Shown: piece by piece, positions 42,297-49,418 of the stretch
Layout of the letters: the number at the start of each line of letters is the position of its first letter
Numbering within the stretch: the stretch's first letter is position 1
Assembly (NCBI GenBank): GCA_029550965.1
Contig: JAKPGJ010000019.1
Location: forward strand, 1 to 49,418
Direction of reading: 5' to 3'
Origin: Bacillota bacterium
Lineage (GTDB): Bacteria > Bacillota > Clostridia > Oscillospirales > CAG-382
Length of the DNA: 49,418 nt
The notes under the pieces: model-generated
Seen by the model: only the letters and a program-made list of their open reading frames with translations
What the model was told of the DNA's origin: nothing
Database searches by the model: none
Translations under genes and position numbers: made by a program

Positions 42297-43436
42297 ATGG
42301 AAAAACTGAACTTTGACATCAACGCGCTGCCGACTCCATATATCGTCGTCGACGAGCAAAAGCTGGTCTCAAACCTTGAAATCCTAAAGGGCGTTATGGA
42401 CGAGACCGGCTGCAGGATTCTGCTTGCGCAGAAAGCGTTCGCGATGTTCTCGCTTTATCCGCTGATCGGCGAGTACCTCAGCGGCACGACCGCGAGCGGG
42501 CTGTTTGAAGCCAAGCTCGGTTACGAGGAAATGGGGAAGGAGAACCACATCTTCTCGCCGGCGTATACACAGGAAGAATTCGACGAGATTCTTCAGATTT
42601 GCGGGCATATCGTGTTCAACTCCTTTTCCCAGTGGGAAAAGTTTAAGGATAAAGCGCTCAAAAGCGGCAGAAAGTTCGGCATCCGCGTCAACCCCGAGCT
42701 TTCAACGCAGGACCACGCGATTTATGACCCCTGCGCCTACGGTTCAAGGCTGGGCGTTACTGAAAAGAACTTCCGCCCCGATCTGCTGGAGGGCATCAGC
42801 GGGCTGCACTTCCACACGCTGTGCGAGCAGAATTCGGACGCGCTGGAAAAAACGCTTGAAGCGTTCGAGGCGAAGTTCGGCAAGTACCTGTACGATATGG
42901 AGTGGGTCAACTTCGGCGGCGGTCACCATATCACCAGACCGGATTACGATATTCAGACGCTTATCAAGTGCATCAAGCGCATTCAGGAGAAATACGACGT
43001 CGTCGTGTATCTGGAGCCCGGCGAGGCGGTGGTTCTGAACACCGGTTATCTGGTGGCGAGCGTAATCGACATCGTCGAGAACGGCGTTGTCAACTGCATT
43101 TTGGACACGAGCGCCGCCTGCCATATGCCGGACGTGATAGAAATGCCTTACCGTCCGGAAGTGATCGGCGCCGGAAAGCCGGGCGAAAAGCCCTATACGT
43201 ACCGCCTGGGCGGACCTACCTGTCTCGCGGGCGACATTATAGGCGATTATTCGTTTGATAATCCGCTCAAAATCGGCGATAGAGTAGTCTTTTGCGATAT
43301 GTCGCATTACTCAATGGTAAAGAGCAATATGTTCAACGGCATGAATCTGCCCGCCATCGCGGTCGCGGACAGAAACGGCGCGGTAAAGCTTATTAAAAGC
43401 TTCGGATACGACGATTATAAAAACAGACTTTCATAA
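42297..43436 (+). CDS. nspC: Carboxynorspermidine decarboxylase NspC
   Basis: A 379-residue PLP enzyme of the alanine racemase-fold decarboxylases, acting on carboxyspermidine or carboxynorspermidine. PLP Lys46 is in LLAQKAFAMFS; GLHFHTLCEQ binds the cofactor, and DTSAACHMPDVIEMPYRP plus FCDMSHYSMVKSNMFNG supply active-site residues from the C-terminal barrel. The ATG follows the stop of the synthase with no gap (TAAATG), so translation is coupled. Diaminopimelate decarboxylase is a distant relative but fits less well. Confidence 0.95.
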   Translation: MEKLNFDINALPTPYIVVDEQKLVSNLEILKGVMDETGCRILLAQKAFAMFSLYPLIGEYLSGTTASGLFEAKLGYEEMGKENHIFSPAYTQEEFDEILQICGHIVFNSFSQWEKFKDKALKSGRKFGIRVNPELSTQDHAIYDPCAYGSRLGVTEKNFRPDLLEGISGLHFHTLCEQNSDALEKTLEAFEAKFGKYLYDMEWVNFGGGHHITRPDYDIQTLIKCIKRIQEKYDVVVYLEPGEAVVLNTGYLVASVIDIVENGVVNCILDTSAACHMPDVIEMPYRPEVIGAGKPGEKPYTYRLGGPTCLAGDIIGDYSFDNPLKIGDRVVFCDMSHYSMVKSNMFNGMNLPAIAVADRNGAVKLIKSFGYDDYKNRLS

Positions 43437-43442
43437 AAACAG

Positions 43443-43486
43443 AACGCTGTTTAAAACCATATCGGTTTTATGCAGCGTTTTTTCTT
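43443..43486 (+). terminator. Terminator of the polyamine operon
   Basis: Stem AACGCTG (43443-43449) with CAGCGTT (43473-43479), an inner AAAACC/GGTTTT pairing, then TTTTTCTTTT. Confidence 0.88.
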
Positions 43487-43495
43487 TTAAAAAAT

Positions 43496-43523
43496 TTGAC
43501 GATATCTGCAACCGGAATACAAT
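43496..43523 (+). promoter_or_regulatory. Promoter of the serpin gene
   Basis: TTGACG (43496-43501), 16-nt spacer, TACAAT (43518-43523). The 160-nt leader that follows contains a GTTTATTTT/AAAATAAAC palindrome near 43621-43638. Confidence 0.65.
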
Positions 43524-43690
43524 TTAAAACGTATTTAATAATAGAAGCTGGAAAAATAATGTAAGAAGGGCGAAAACGAAAAAAGCCACCGAAGGCGGCG
43601 CCGCTTGTTTATAAAATTATGGTTTATTTTAAAATAAACTCTGTTTATCGTCATCATACTTCGTAAGGCGAAGAAGGAAAGGAGTTAATC

Positions 43691-44956
43691 ATGAAAAAGC
43701 GTGCGTTTATCTGTATACTTTTACTGATCGCGTTTGTTTTTAGTTCGTGCTCGAGCGTCGCTTCAGACTCGGCAAACGCTGCTTCGAACGGCAGCAAAAT
43801 ATCTTCTCCCAAAAAGATTTCTTTTCTTGCGGTTAAGCAAGCGAACGGCGTTGACGAGGCCGCCGTCGCGTTCGCGATCGACATGCTCAAGGCGTCGATG
43901 GAAGACGGCAAGAACTGCATGATCAGCCCGCTCTCCATTCTGACGGCGCTGGGCATGACCGCGAACGGCGCGGACGGCGAGACGCTCAAGCAGATGGAAG
44001 AAGCCCTGTTCGGCGGGAAAACGATCGAGGAGTTCAACGCTTTCTATCAAGACCTTATCAAACGCATTACAAACCCGAATGAAGGCGTCGTCGCATTTGC
44101 GAATTCGATCTGGTACCGCGACGAACCGGACAGACTGAAAATGAACGACGACTTTATTCGGAAAATGCAGGAAACATTCAACAGCGCGATTAACCCCGGT
44201 GATTTTAACGACAAAAATACGGTCAATCTCATCAACGACTGGGTAAAGGATAACACCAACGGGTATATCAAAAAAATTATAGAAGAAATAAGCCCGGATA
44301 CGGTAATTTATCTAATCAACGCTTTATATTTTGAGCAGAAATGGGCGCATCAGTATCCCGAAAGCAATGTCAAAAAAGATAAATTCCATACCGCAGGCGG
44401 CGATGTTAACGCAGATTATCTGTGCGGTGATGAAAGACTTTATATTCATGACGGCGATGTTCATGGCTTTATAAAGTCCTACGAGGGAAATGCGTTTAGC
44501 TTTGTCGCCCTGATGCCCAAAGAAGGCGTCTCCCCGGAAGCGTACCTCTCGAAACTGACCGGCAAAAAGCTGCTTGACCTGCTGAAAGGTCGGGAAAGAA
44601 AAACGATGTGGGTCACGATGCCGAAATTCAAAACGGAGTTTGAGGCATCGCTGGTAGAACCGCTCAAAAGTCTTGGAATTACGGACGCTTTTGAACCGGA
44701 TAAGGCGAATTTTAAAAACATGGCGGCATCCTCGAGAGGAAACCTTTTTGTTTCCGACGTGCTCCACAAGACGTTCATCGAAGTAAACGAAGCAGGCACC
44801 AAAGCGGCGGCGGTCACCGCGGTAATCGTATCAGACGAAGCCGAAGAAAAATACGACGTCCATTTAACCTTCGACCGCCCGTTTTTATACATGATTATCG
44901 ACAACCAAACCAACCTGCCGCTGTTTATCGGCATTCTGAACAACCCGGCAGAATAA
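43691..44956 (+). CDS. Serpin lipoprotein (serine protease inhibitor)
   Basis: A 421-residue serpin. Residues 1-20 are a lipoprotein signal with lipobox FSSC (Cys20), so it is tethered outside the cell. After a 30-residue Ser/Ala linker the serpin fold runs to the C-terminus: NCMISPLSILTALGMTANGA, LINALYFEQKW and NEAGTKAAAVTA, the reactive-loop hinge with the small residues needed for inhibition, then FDRPFLYMIID. Counting from the hinge, P1 falls on or near Glu in IVSDEAEEKYD, and the loop is about three residues longer than in antitrypsin, so P1 is uncertain. It stands alone behind its own promoter with AAAGGAG before the ATG. Confidence 0.93.
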   Translation: MKKRAFICILLLIAFVFSSCSSVASDSANAASNGSKISSPKKISFLAVKQANGVDEAAVAFAIDMLKASMEDGKNCMISPLSILTALGMTANGADGETLKQMEEALFGGKTIEEFNAFYQDLIKRITNPNEGVVAFANSIWYRDEPDRLKMNDDFIRKMQETFNSAINPGDFNDKNTVNLINDWVKDNTNGYIKKIIEEISPDTVIYLINALYFEQKWAHQYPESNVKKDKFHTAGGDVNADYLCGDERLYIHDGDVHGFIKSYEGNAFSFVALMPKEGVSPEAYLSKLTGKKLLDLLKGRERKTMWVTMPKFKTEFEASLVEPLKSLGITDAFEPDKANFKNMAASSRGNLFVSDVLHKTFIEVNEAGTKAAAVTAVIVSDEAEEKYDVHLTFDRPFLYMIIDNQTNLPLFIGILNNPAE

Positions 44957-45065
44957 AATAAAAATTTTATAAGCCTGAAACAAAATAAGCCAAAAAAAGC
45001 ACTATTAAGTTGTAAGGCGTGTAGACCTTAAACAACCAAACCCCCTTTCAATCCGAAATGTCAAC

Positions 45066-45097
45066 AAAGAAACCGCTTGGGAGCGGTTTCTTTGTTT
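45066..45097 (+). terminator. Bidirectional terminator between serpin and asnB fragment
   Basis: Perfect 12-bp stem (45066-45077 with 45082-45093) with a TGGG loop and GTTTTTG tail, between convergent genes. Confidence 0.85.
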
Positions 45098-45101
45098 TTG
45101 C

Positions 45102-45806
45102 CTAAATATGAATTTCTACGTTGTATTTTTCCAGCCAGTAGTTCATCTGAATAAAATAGCTGATGGTCTGCGGCGTGGTCATGAGCTGACCGTACCACGG
45201 CTCGCTTCTGTCCGTATCCAAAAGTTTTTTTAACGCTTTTTTATCGCACAAAGCAAAAATAGGGGAGTTGTCGTCCGAAAGGATTCTTTGTAGCATTCCT
45301 TTTACGATAGAAAAGTATTCGGGATTGTGCGTTTTGGGATAGGGGCTTTTTTTACGTTTGACAATGCTTTCGGGAAGCAAATCCGCCATGGCCGCGCGCA
45401 AAAGTCCTTTTTCCCGCCCGTTCAGGTTTTTCATCTCCCAGGGGGTAGAGTAAAGATATTCGGCGATTCTGTGGTCGCAAAACGGCACGCGCACCTCCAG
45501 CCCGTGGTGCATGCTCATACGGTCTTTGCGGTCGAGCAGCGTCTGCATAAACCAGTTCATATTCAGATATACCATCTCGCGCATTCTGGCCTCTTGCGCG
45601 GACAAACCCTCCAGTTTGGAAGCGGCGTTTACTGCGTCGTTGTAGCGGCTGTCCACGAAATGAAATCCGTCCAGCTTTTTGCGCAGCTTTTTTTGCAGAA
45701 AGGTGCTTCTGTATTCGGTGGACTGCGCCCACGGAAAACCGTACGTCGCGCGGATTTTCTCGTCGCGGTACCAGGGGTATCCGCCGAAGATTTCATCAGA
45801 ACACAC
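45102..45806 (-). pseudogene. Asparagine synthetase (AsnB-type) C-terminal fragment, cut by an element
   Basis: The C-terminal 235 codons of a glutamine-hydrolysing asparagine synthetase. The fragment begins inside the conserved synthase motif SGExSDEIFGGYPW: only CSDEIFGGYPW remains, followed by MNWFMQTLLDRKDRMSMHHG and EVRVPFCDHRI. The N-terminal glutaminase domain and the SGGxDSS ATP loop are missing. The frame could start at GTG 45806, but the product would be inactive. Immediately to the right lies the 3' end of a large serine recombinase gene, so integration there split the gene. The missing 5' part should lie beyond the far end of the element. Confidence 0.85.
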
Positions 45807-45824
45807 AGGTTGACGGATATGTGT
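45795..45824. other. Probable attachment-site junction (att) within asnB
   Basis: Homology to asnB stops at the CSDE codons (about 45793-45806), and the recombinase stop codon is at 45825. The crossover point must be in this interval. The intact target and the second junction are outside the window, so the 2-bp core cannot be fixed. Confidence 0.5.
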
Positions 45825-47426
45825 CTACGCTTCAAACTTCGGCAGTTTGGGATACAGAATCAGTTCAAACTCATCCGCATGGTGTCCGCGGCGCATGCCG
45901 CTGACGTTTTTTATGTAAACCGCCTTTTCAAGTATCGCTTTTAGTATCTCGTTTTTCTGCGCGGGCGTTGGAACTTTTTCGTACGCTTCAATAAGGTACG
46001 CTGTTTTCGGCATCATGCTGCGCCGATTCTCTTCCTGTGCGGCTGCCGCGCTTAATTCGTTTGACAGCGTTTTATAATCCTTTCTGGTGTTTTCCAAGCG
46101 TTCGGAAATGGCTTTTGCGCGTTCGAAAAACAGCTCGGTCGTGTAAATCCCTTGCTCGAGTAAATCGTGCGCGGCGGTTCGCTGCTTTTCCAAAGCGGCG
46201 ATTTCGTTTTCTATTCTGCCAAGGGATTTTTTTAATAGATCGATGTTTTCATGGCGGTCAGACCCGTTTTCGTCATAGCGCACTTGATAACCCGCGAGCC
46301 ATTGATGGAGCGCGTTCAGGATTCGCGCGCCGACGAGATGGTAGGGCGCGCTGACGTTTCCGCAGCCCCGCGTGCGGCAGCGGATATAAGCCGGCTTTTT
46401 GTTCGCGCCTTTTCGATAAACCATTTTTCGTCCGCACTTGCCGCAGACAATCAAACCGGCGAAAGGGTTTTTGATTTCTTCTTTGCGGCCTACGGGACAG
46501 GGCGGCATGCTGTTGAGATACGCCTGCGCCAGATCAAAGGTTTTTTTATCAATAATCGGTTCGTGCAAGCCGTCAGCGATAATGCAGTCTTCGTCGTAGT
46601 TTCTCGGCCGGGAAACAACCTGCCTGCCGTCCACGATTTTTTTATGGCATGGACGCCATTTCCAGCGCACTTTCCCGATATAAACCGGATTGATTAAGAT
46701 ATCCCGGACGGTCTCTTTCTGCCAGTATTCATGCCGAATCGGGGGAATCCTCATCTCGTTCAGTCTTCTGGCGATCTGCTGTATCCCAAGCCGTTTTTTT
46801 GAGCCGTTTTCGTCCGTTATGCCGCCGACATACCAGGAAAAAATCAGTCTTACGATTTCCGCTTCTTCGGGAACGATTTTTAACGTATAGCCTTTGTCGT
46901 TTTTGATTTTTACTTTTTCGTATCCGAACGGAGCGGTGCTCGCGATATATTTCCCTTCTTTCACGGAAGCGATGCGCCCGCGCTGCAGCCGGCGGTTTAT
47001 GATCTTGTACTCCCTTCGGCTCATGAAAAGTCCGAACTCAAAGTATTCCTCGTCAAACTCGTTGTCCGGGTCGTACACTTTCATCGGCGTGATGATTTTC
47101 GTGCCGCTCACCTTAAAAGCGCGCTGAACGATGCCCTGATCCTGCGTATCGCCTCTGGCCAGCCGGTCGACGTCCACGACGAAAACCCCCGTCCACATGC
47201 CCTGTTCCACTTCGCGCAGCAGCCGCTGAACGGCCGGCCTTGCCGCGATGGTGTCGGCCGTAACGATTTCTTTGTAGATTTGGGTAATCGTCAGATTCAT
47301 TTTCGAAGCGGCTTCCAGAAGCAGCCGTTCGTGCCGCGCCAGCGTTTCCGTTTCGCCTTTGCTTTCCGCCTCGACGTCGGCGCGCGATTTGCGAAGATAC
47401 ATGCAGTATCGTCCTTCGTTTATCAT
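45825..47426 (-). CDS. Large serine recombinase (site-specific integrase)
   Basis: A 533-residue recombinase for integration and excision. The catalytic domain (about 1-145) has the nucleophile Ser14 in YLRKSRADVE and the VFVVDVDRLARGD segment. The recombinase domain follows (PFGYEKV, IQQIARRLNEMRIPP, WQKETVRDILINPVYIGKV). The zinc ribbon is CGKCGRKM with CRTRGCG (about 335-370). A long coiled coil (about 405-475) and a C-terminal domain end it, KLPKFEA. The ATG at 47426 has AGGTGAGG close upstream; an earlier in-frame ATG at 47450 is possible. Its 3' end lies 18 nt from the asnB fragment, the usual placement at an att site. Confidence 0.95.
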   Translation of the reverse strand: MINEGRYCMYLRKSRADVEAESKGETETLARHERLLLEAASKMNLTITQIYKEIVTADTIAARPAVQRLLREVEQGMWTGVFVVDVDRLARGDTQDQGIVQRAFKVSGTKIITPMKVYDPDNEFDEEYFEFGLFMSRREYKIINRRLQRGRIASVKEGKYIASTAPFGYEKVKIKNDKGYTLKIVPEEAEIVRLIFSWYVGGITDENGSKKRLGIQQIARRLNEMRIPPIRHEYWQKETVRDILINPVYIGKVRWKWRPCHKKIVDGRQVVSRPRNYDEDCIIADGLHEPIIDKKTFDLAQAYLNSMPPCPVGRKEEIKNPFAGLIVCGKCGRKMVYRKGANKKPAYIRCRTRGCGNVSAPYHLVGARILNALHQWLAGYQVRYDENGSDRHENIDLLKKSLGRIENEIAALEKQRTAAHDLLEQGIYTTELFFERAKAISERLENTRKDYKTLSNELSAAAAQEENRRSMMPKTAYLIEAYEKVPTPAQKNEILKAILEKAVYIKNVSGMRRGHHADEFELILYPKLPKFEA

Positions 47427-47448
47427 GACCCTCACCTGATCACCTGTC

Positions 47449-47485
47449 AAAAAGCCCGCTCGTATTCCGGAGCGGGGCTTTTTTT
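47449..47485. terminator. Bidirectional terminator-like hairpin beside the recombinase start
   Basis: Arms AAAAAGCCCGCTC (47449-47461) and GAGCGGGGCTTTTT (47470-47483), one bulged base, T-runs in both directions. On the minus strand it lies about 23 nt upstream of the recombinase start codon, so it could insulate or attenuate recombinase expression. Confidence 0.75.
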
Positions 47486-47573
47486 ATATTTATATTTTTC
47501 ATCCGGCATCGTTATGAATACCGGCAAGATTTCGAACGGCTCGGCATACAATGCTATAGACGGGGGCGATGCG

Positions 47574-47753
47574 ATGGCAGCGGTAAAAGATTATGTTGAT
47601 GGAAACGCGCGTATCCGTATTGACGACGAGTTCTGTGTGAAATCAGAGGAAGAAATTGATGAAATCTTAAAACGCGTCGGAAAGATTTATATTGATTGCC
47701 TTGCCAAAACGGAACCGACCGAAAATGACGCTGAAATATTTTTAAAAAATTGA
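47574..47753 (+). CDS. Small acidic protein of unknown function
   Basis: A 59-residue protein, MAAVKDYVDGNARIRIDDEF at the start, then a helical acidic part (KSEEEIDEILKRVGKIYIDC) and a polar end. I do not recognise the family. The ATG at 47574 is chosen because GGGGG ends 7 nt upstream; an earlier in-frame ATG at 47514 would add 20 residues without a ribosome site. It is the first plus-strand gene of the element, divergent from the recombinase, a position where excision factors or regulators often lie, but no DNA-binding motif is visible. Confidence 0.6.
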   Translation: MAAVKDYVDGNARIRIDDEFCVKSEEEIDEILKRVGKIYIDCLAKTEPTENDAEIFLKN

Positions 47754-47895
47754 ATTATAAAACAAAAAGAATGGAATACTCAAAGTACAATGCTTTTCTT
47801 TTTTTAACAGGTAATGTTGGCAAGAATGCTGAATAAGATATAGTAAGGTTCAAGCGCCGCGCCGGACTGCGCGCCGAAGAAAGTAGAGGCAGAGA

Positions 47896-48678
47896 ATGAT
47901 AGAAAAGATAGTGGTTTTGTGCTTGCTGGCTGTGTTTCTGATTCTGCTGGCCGTATCAGGCTTTCAGAAAAACGAGAATCAGCCGCTGGCTTCATCCGAT
48001 TCTTTTTCGGCACTCGTATTGCCGGTAATAGAACCGGAGCCGGCGGATAAGCTGGAGGTTTTAGCGCCTTCCGAACCGGAAAAAGAAACGTCGCAGCCGG
48101 AAGTCAAACAGGAAATCATTCATGAAACGCAATCCTTGAAAGCGAACGAATTTTATTATTACAGCGTCTTCGAGTTGAACGGCGTTACGTATTATCCCGG
48201 AGAAATGACGCGGGAAGAGCAGCTGCACACCTATAAAATGTGTGAAAAATACGGCTTGGAGTAAGAAACCGTGCTCGCGCTGTTCGGCGCGGAATCGCGC
48301 TGGAAGAGAGACGTCGTCAGCGCTTCCGGCTGTATCGGATACGGTCAGATTAAGTACAGCGTTCATAAGGAGACGCTGAAAAAGAAAGGGCTGGACGTGA
48401 ACGACAGCCTGGACAACATCGAGTTCGCGTGCTATCTGCTGGCGTACAATATGAGCGTTTACGGCGACTACAAAAAGGCGTTAATGGCGTACAGATTCGG
48501 CAACGAAGGAGCGAATCAGTATTTTAAAAAGGGAATCTACGAAAACGGGTACGTCCGCCAGATCATGGCGTTCCGCGAAGGGCTTTTGCAGGCAAGAGGT
48601 AAAAAGGACGATTTGAATATTCGCGTATTTGACGAAAACACCGGAAAAAAAACGGATGGAAATAGGAAAATTCGGTGA
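47896..48678 (+). pseudogene. Lytic transglycosylase (SLT domain) interrupted by an in-frame TAA
   Basis: One continuous frame of 261 codons with a single TAA at 48262-48264. Before it: a membrane anchor (about 5-22), a Pro/Glu-rich linker, and FYYYSVFELNGVTYYPGEMT leading to YKMCEKYGLE. After it: ETVLALFGAESRWKRDVVSA with the catalytic Glu, GYGQIKYSVH, and ALMAYRFGNEGANQ, the SLT fold. Homologues normally read YGLxYExVLALIxxES, so a Tyr codon (TAT/TAC) probably mutated to TAA. Either a pseudogene, read-through, or a sequence error. Upstream ribosome site AGAGGCAG. Confidence 0.8.
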
Positions 48679-48743
48679 TATAATGTTAATGTAAAATTGT
48701 GCGCGTGTCAGAAAGTCTTAAAAAAGAATACTTGCCATATCAG

Positions 48744-48784
48744 AACCTCGGCAGGGTTATCAGAAAGCCTCGCCGGGGTTTTTA
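48744..48784 (+). terminator. Terminator before the amidase gene
   Basis: Stem AACCTCGGCAGG (48744-48755) with CCTCGCCGGGGTT (48768-48780), one G-T pair and one bulge, then TTTAT. Confidence 0.75.
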
Positions 48785-48855
48785 TAATGCCGGAAAAGTT
48801 TATATGGTGTAATAGACCAGTAGAATTACCAATATATAAAAACAGGAGGTTTATC

Positions 48856-49418
48856 ATGAATCTGAAGCAATGCATGCTCACCGCCAACGACTGTTATAAA
48901 AAAGGCGAAAGGATAGCCGACGGCAGACCGACGGGCATTGTGGTACATAGCACCGGCGCGAACAACCCGTATATCAAGCGGTACGTTCAGCCGCTGAAGA
49001 CGGATGCTGACTATGAGAAGATTATCGCCGACCTCGGCGTCAATCCGTACGGCAACCACTGGAACAAATCGGCGGCCGAAATGGGGCGTGCGACCTGCGT
49101 GCACGCTTTTATCGGCAAGACCGCAGACGGCGAAATCGCCACCTACCAGACGCTGCCGTTTGACATCTGCTGCTGGGGCGTCGGCAGCGGTCCGAAAGGC
49201 TCCTACAACTACAACCCGACCGCGCGCGTTCAGTTTGAAATCTGCGAAGACGATTTGACCGATGAGCACTATTTCAACGCCGTAATGAAAGAGGCGCAGG
49301 AGTTCTGCGCTTATCTCTGCAAAACATACGGATTCGGCGTTGATAAAATCTGTTCTCATCATGAAGCCCACCTGCAGGGGTTCGGCAGCAACCACGCCGA
49401 CTGCGACCATTGGCTCAA
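48856..49418 (+). CDS. N-acetylmuramoyl-L-alanine amidase (Amidase_2), cut by window end
   Basis: The first 187 codons of a peptidoglycan amidase that cleaves the bond between N-acetylmuramic acid and L-alanine. Zinc ligands: His31 in GIVVHSTGAN, a His in ICSHHEAHLQG, and the final ligand region NHADCDHWL. VHAFIGKTADGEIATYQTLP and DICCWGVGSG are typical of endolysins from clostridial prophages and conjugative elements. No signal peptide is seen, as expected of an endolysin that needs a holin. AGGAGG precedes the ATG. Downstream cell-wall binding repeats, if any, are outside the window. Confidence 0.92.
   Translation, partial: MNLKQCMLTANDCYKKGERIADGRPTGIVVHSTGANNPYIKRYVQPLKTDADYEKIIADLGVNPYGNHWNKSAAEMGRATCVHAFIGKTADGEIATYQTLPFDICCWGVGSGPKGSYNYNPTARVQFEICEDDLTDEHYFNAVMKEAQEFCAYLCKTYGFGVDKICSHHEAHLQGFGSNHADCDHWL

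Larger units (their letters stand above)
45807..49418. mobile_element. Left part of an element integrated by a large serine recombinase (prophage-like)
   Basis: It starts at the asnB junction and runs past the window end. Contents: the recombinase on the minus strand, then on the plus strand a small acidic protein, a lytic transglycosylase broken by a stop codon, and an N-acetylmuramoyl-L-alanine amidase. Cell-wall hydrolases next to a serine integrase fit a prophage lysis end or an integrative conjugative element. No structural phage gene is visible, so the class is open. Confidence 0.6.

Noticed and set aside
47896-48678. TAA recoding in the integrated element.
   Set aside because: Only one internal TAA is seen, and TAA ends neighbouring genes normally; a point mutation is simpler.

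Overview
The window looks like a chromosomal segment of a flagellated, low-to-mid GC Bacillota of the class Clostridia, possibly near Oscillospirales, with part of an integrated mobile element at the right end. Evidence for the group: the rplU-prp-rpmA-obgE order with an L27 leader cleaved by Prp, short Hag-type flagellins, strong AGGAGG ribosome sites, several TTG/GTG starts, a two-piece cobalamin methionine synthase, and the carboxynorspermidine polyamine route. The genus cannot be fixed from sequence alone.

Region 1 (1-16 kb) is motility and signalling. The 3' end of one flagellin and a complete second flagellin are followed by an HD-GYP c-di-GMP phosphodiesterase, CheY, CheA, CheW, two dCache chemoreceptors (the second frameshifted), CheR, CheB and a third chemoreceptor. 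Next come a Cys-rich 67-residue protein and a membrane diguanylate cyclase. A c-di-GMP degrading enzyme and a c-di-GMP making enzyme thus bracket one chemotaxis locus.

Region 2 (16-25 kb) is a set of mostly single-gene units: DUF1294 membrane protein, esterase, SGNH hydrolase, an RCC1-repeat gene remnant, HAD phosphatase, MBL hydrolase plus glyoxalase, a GH116 glycosidase, and a LemA protein with a 534-residue membrane partner.

Region 3 (25-36.5 kb) is housekeeping: tRNA-Ser(CGA), a ClpP-like TepA protein, the methionine synthase pair (stand-alone activation protein plus MetH lacking that domain), UppP, L21-Prp-L27-ObgE, an S1-domain protein divergent from prfA, ThpR, a 52-residue basic protein and a YgjP-like metallopeptidase.

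Region 4 (36.6-43.5 kb) is a polyamine operon behind a consensus promoter and a roughly 430-nt leader: speD, speA, speE, speB, carboxynorspermidine synthase and nspC. It encodes arginine to agmatine to putrescine and two parallel routes from putrescine to spermidine.

Region 5 (43.5-49.4 kb) holds a serpin lipoprotein, then an asparagine synthetase gene cut in its conserved SDE segment at the end of a large serine recombinase gene. The element runs rightwards past the window and carries a small acidic protein, a lytic transglycosylase with an in-frame TAA, and an N-acetylmuramoyl-L-alanine amidase.

The least explained items are the speD leader and the doubled spermidine pathway, the inverted repeat covering the ribosome site of the Cys-rich protein, the oppositely charged receptor tails, the LemA partner, and the recombinase-split asnB. 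No wholly new multi-gene system could be demonstrated by reading alone.
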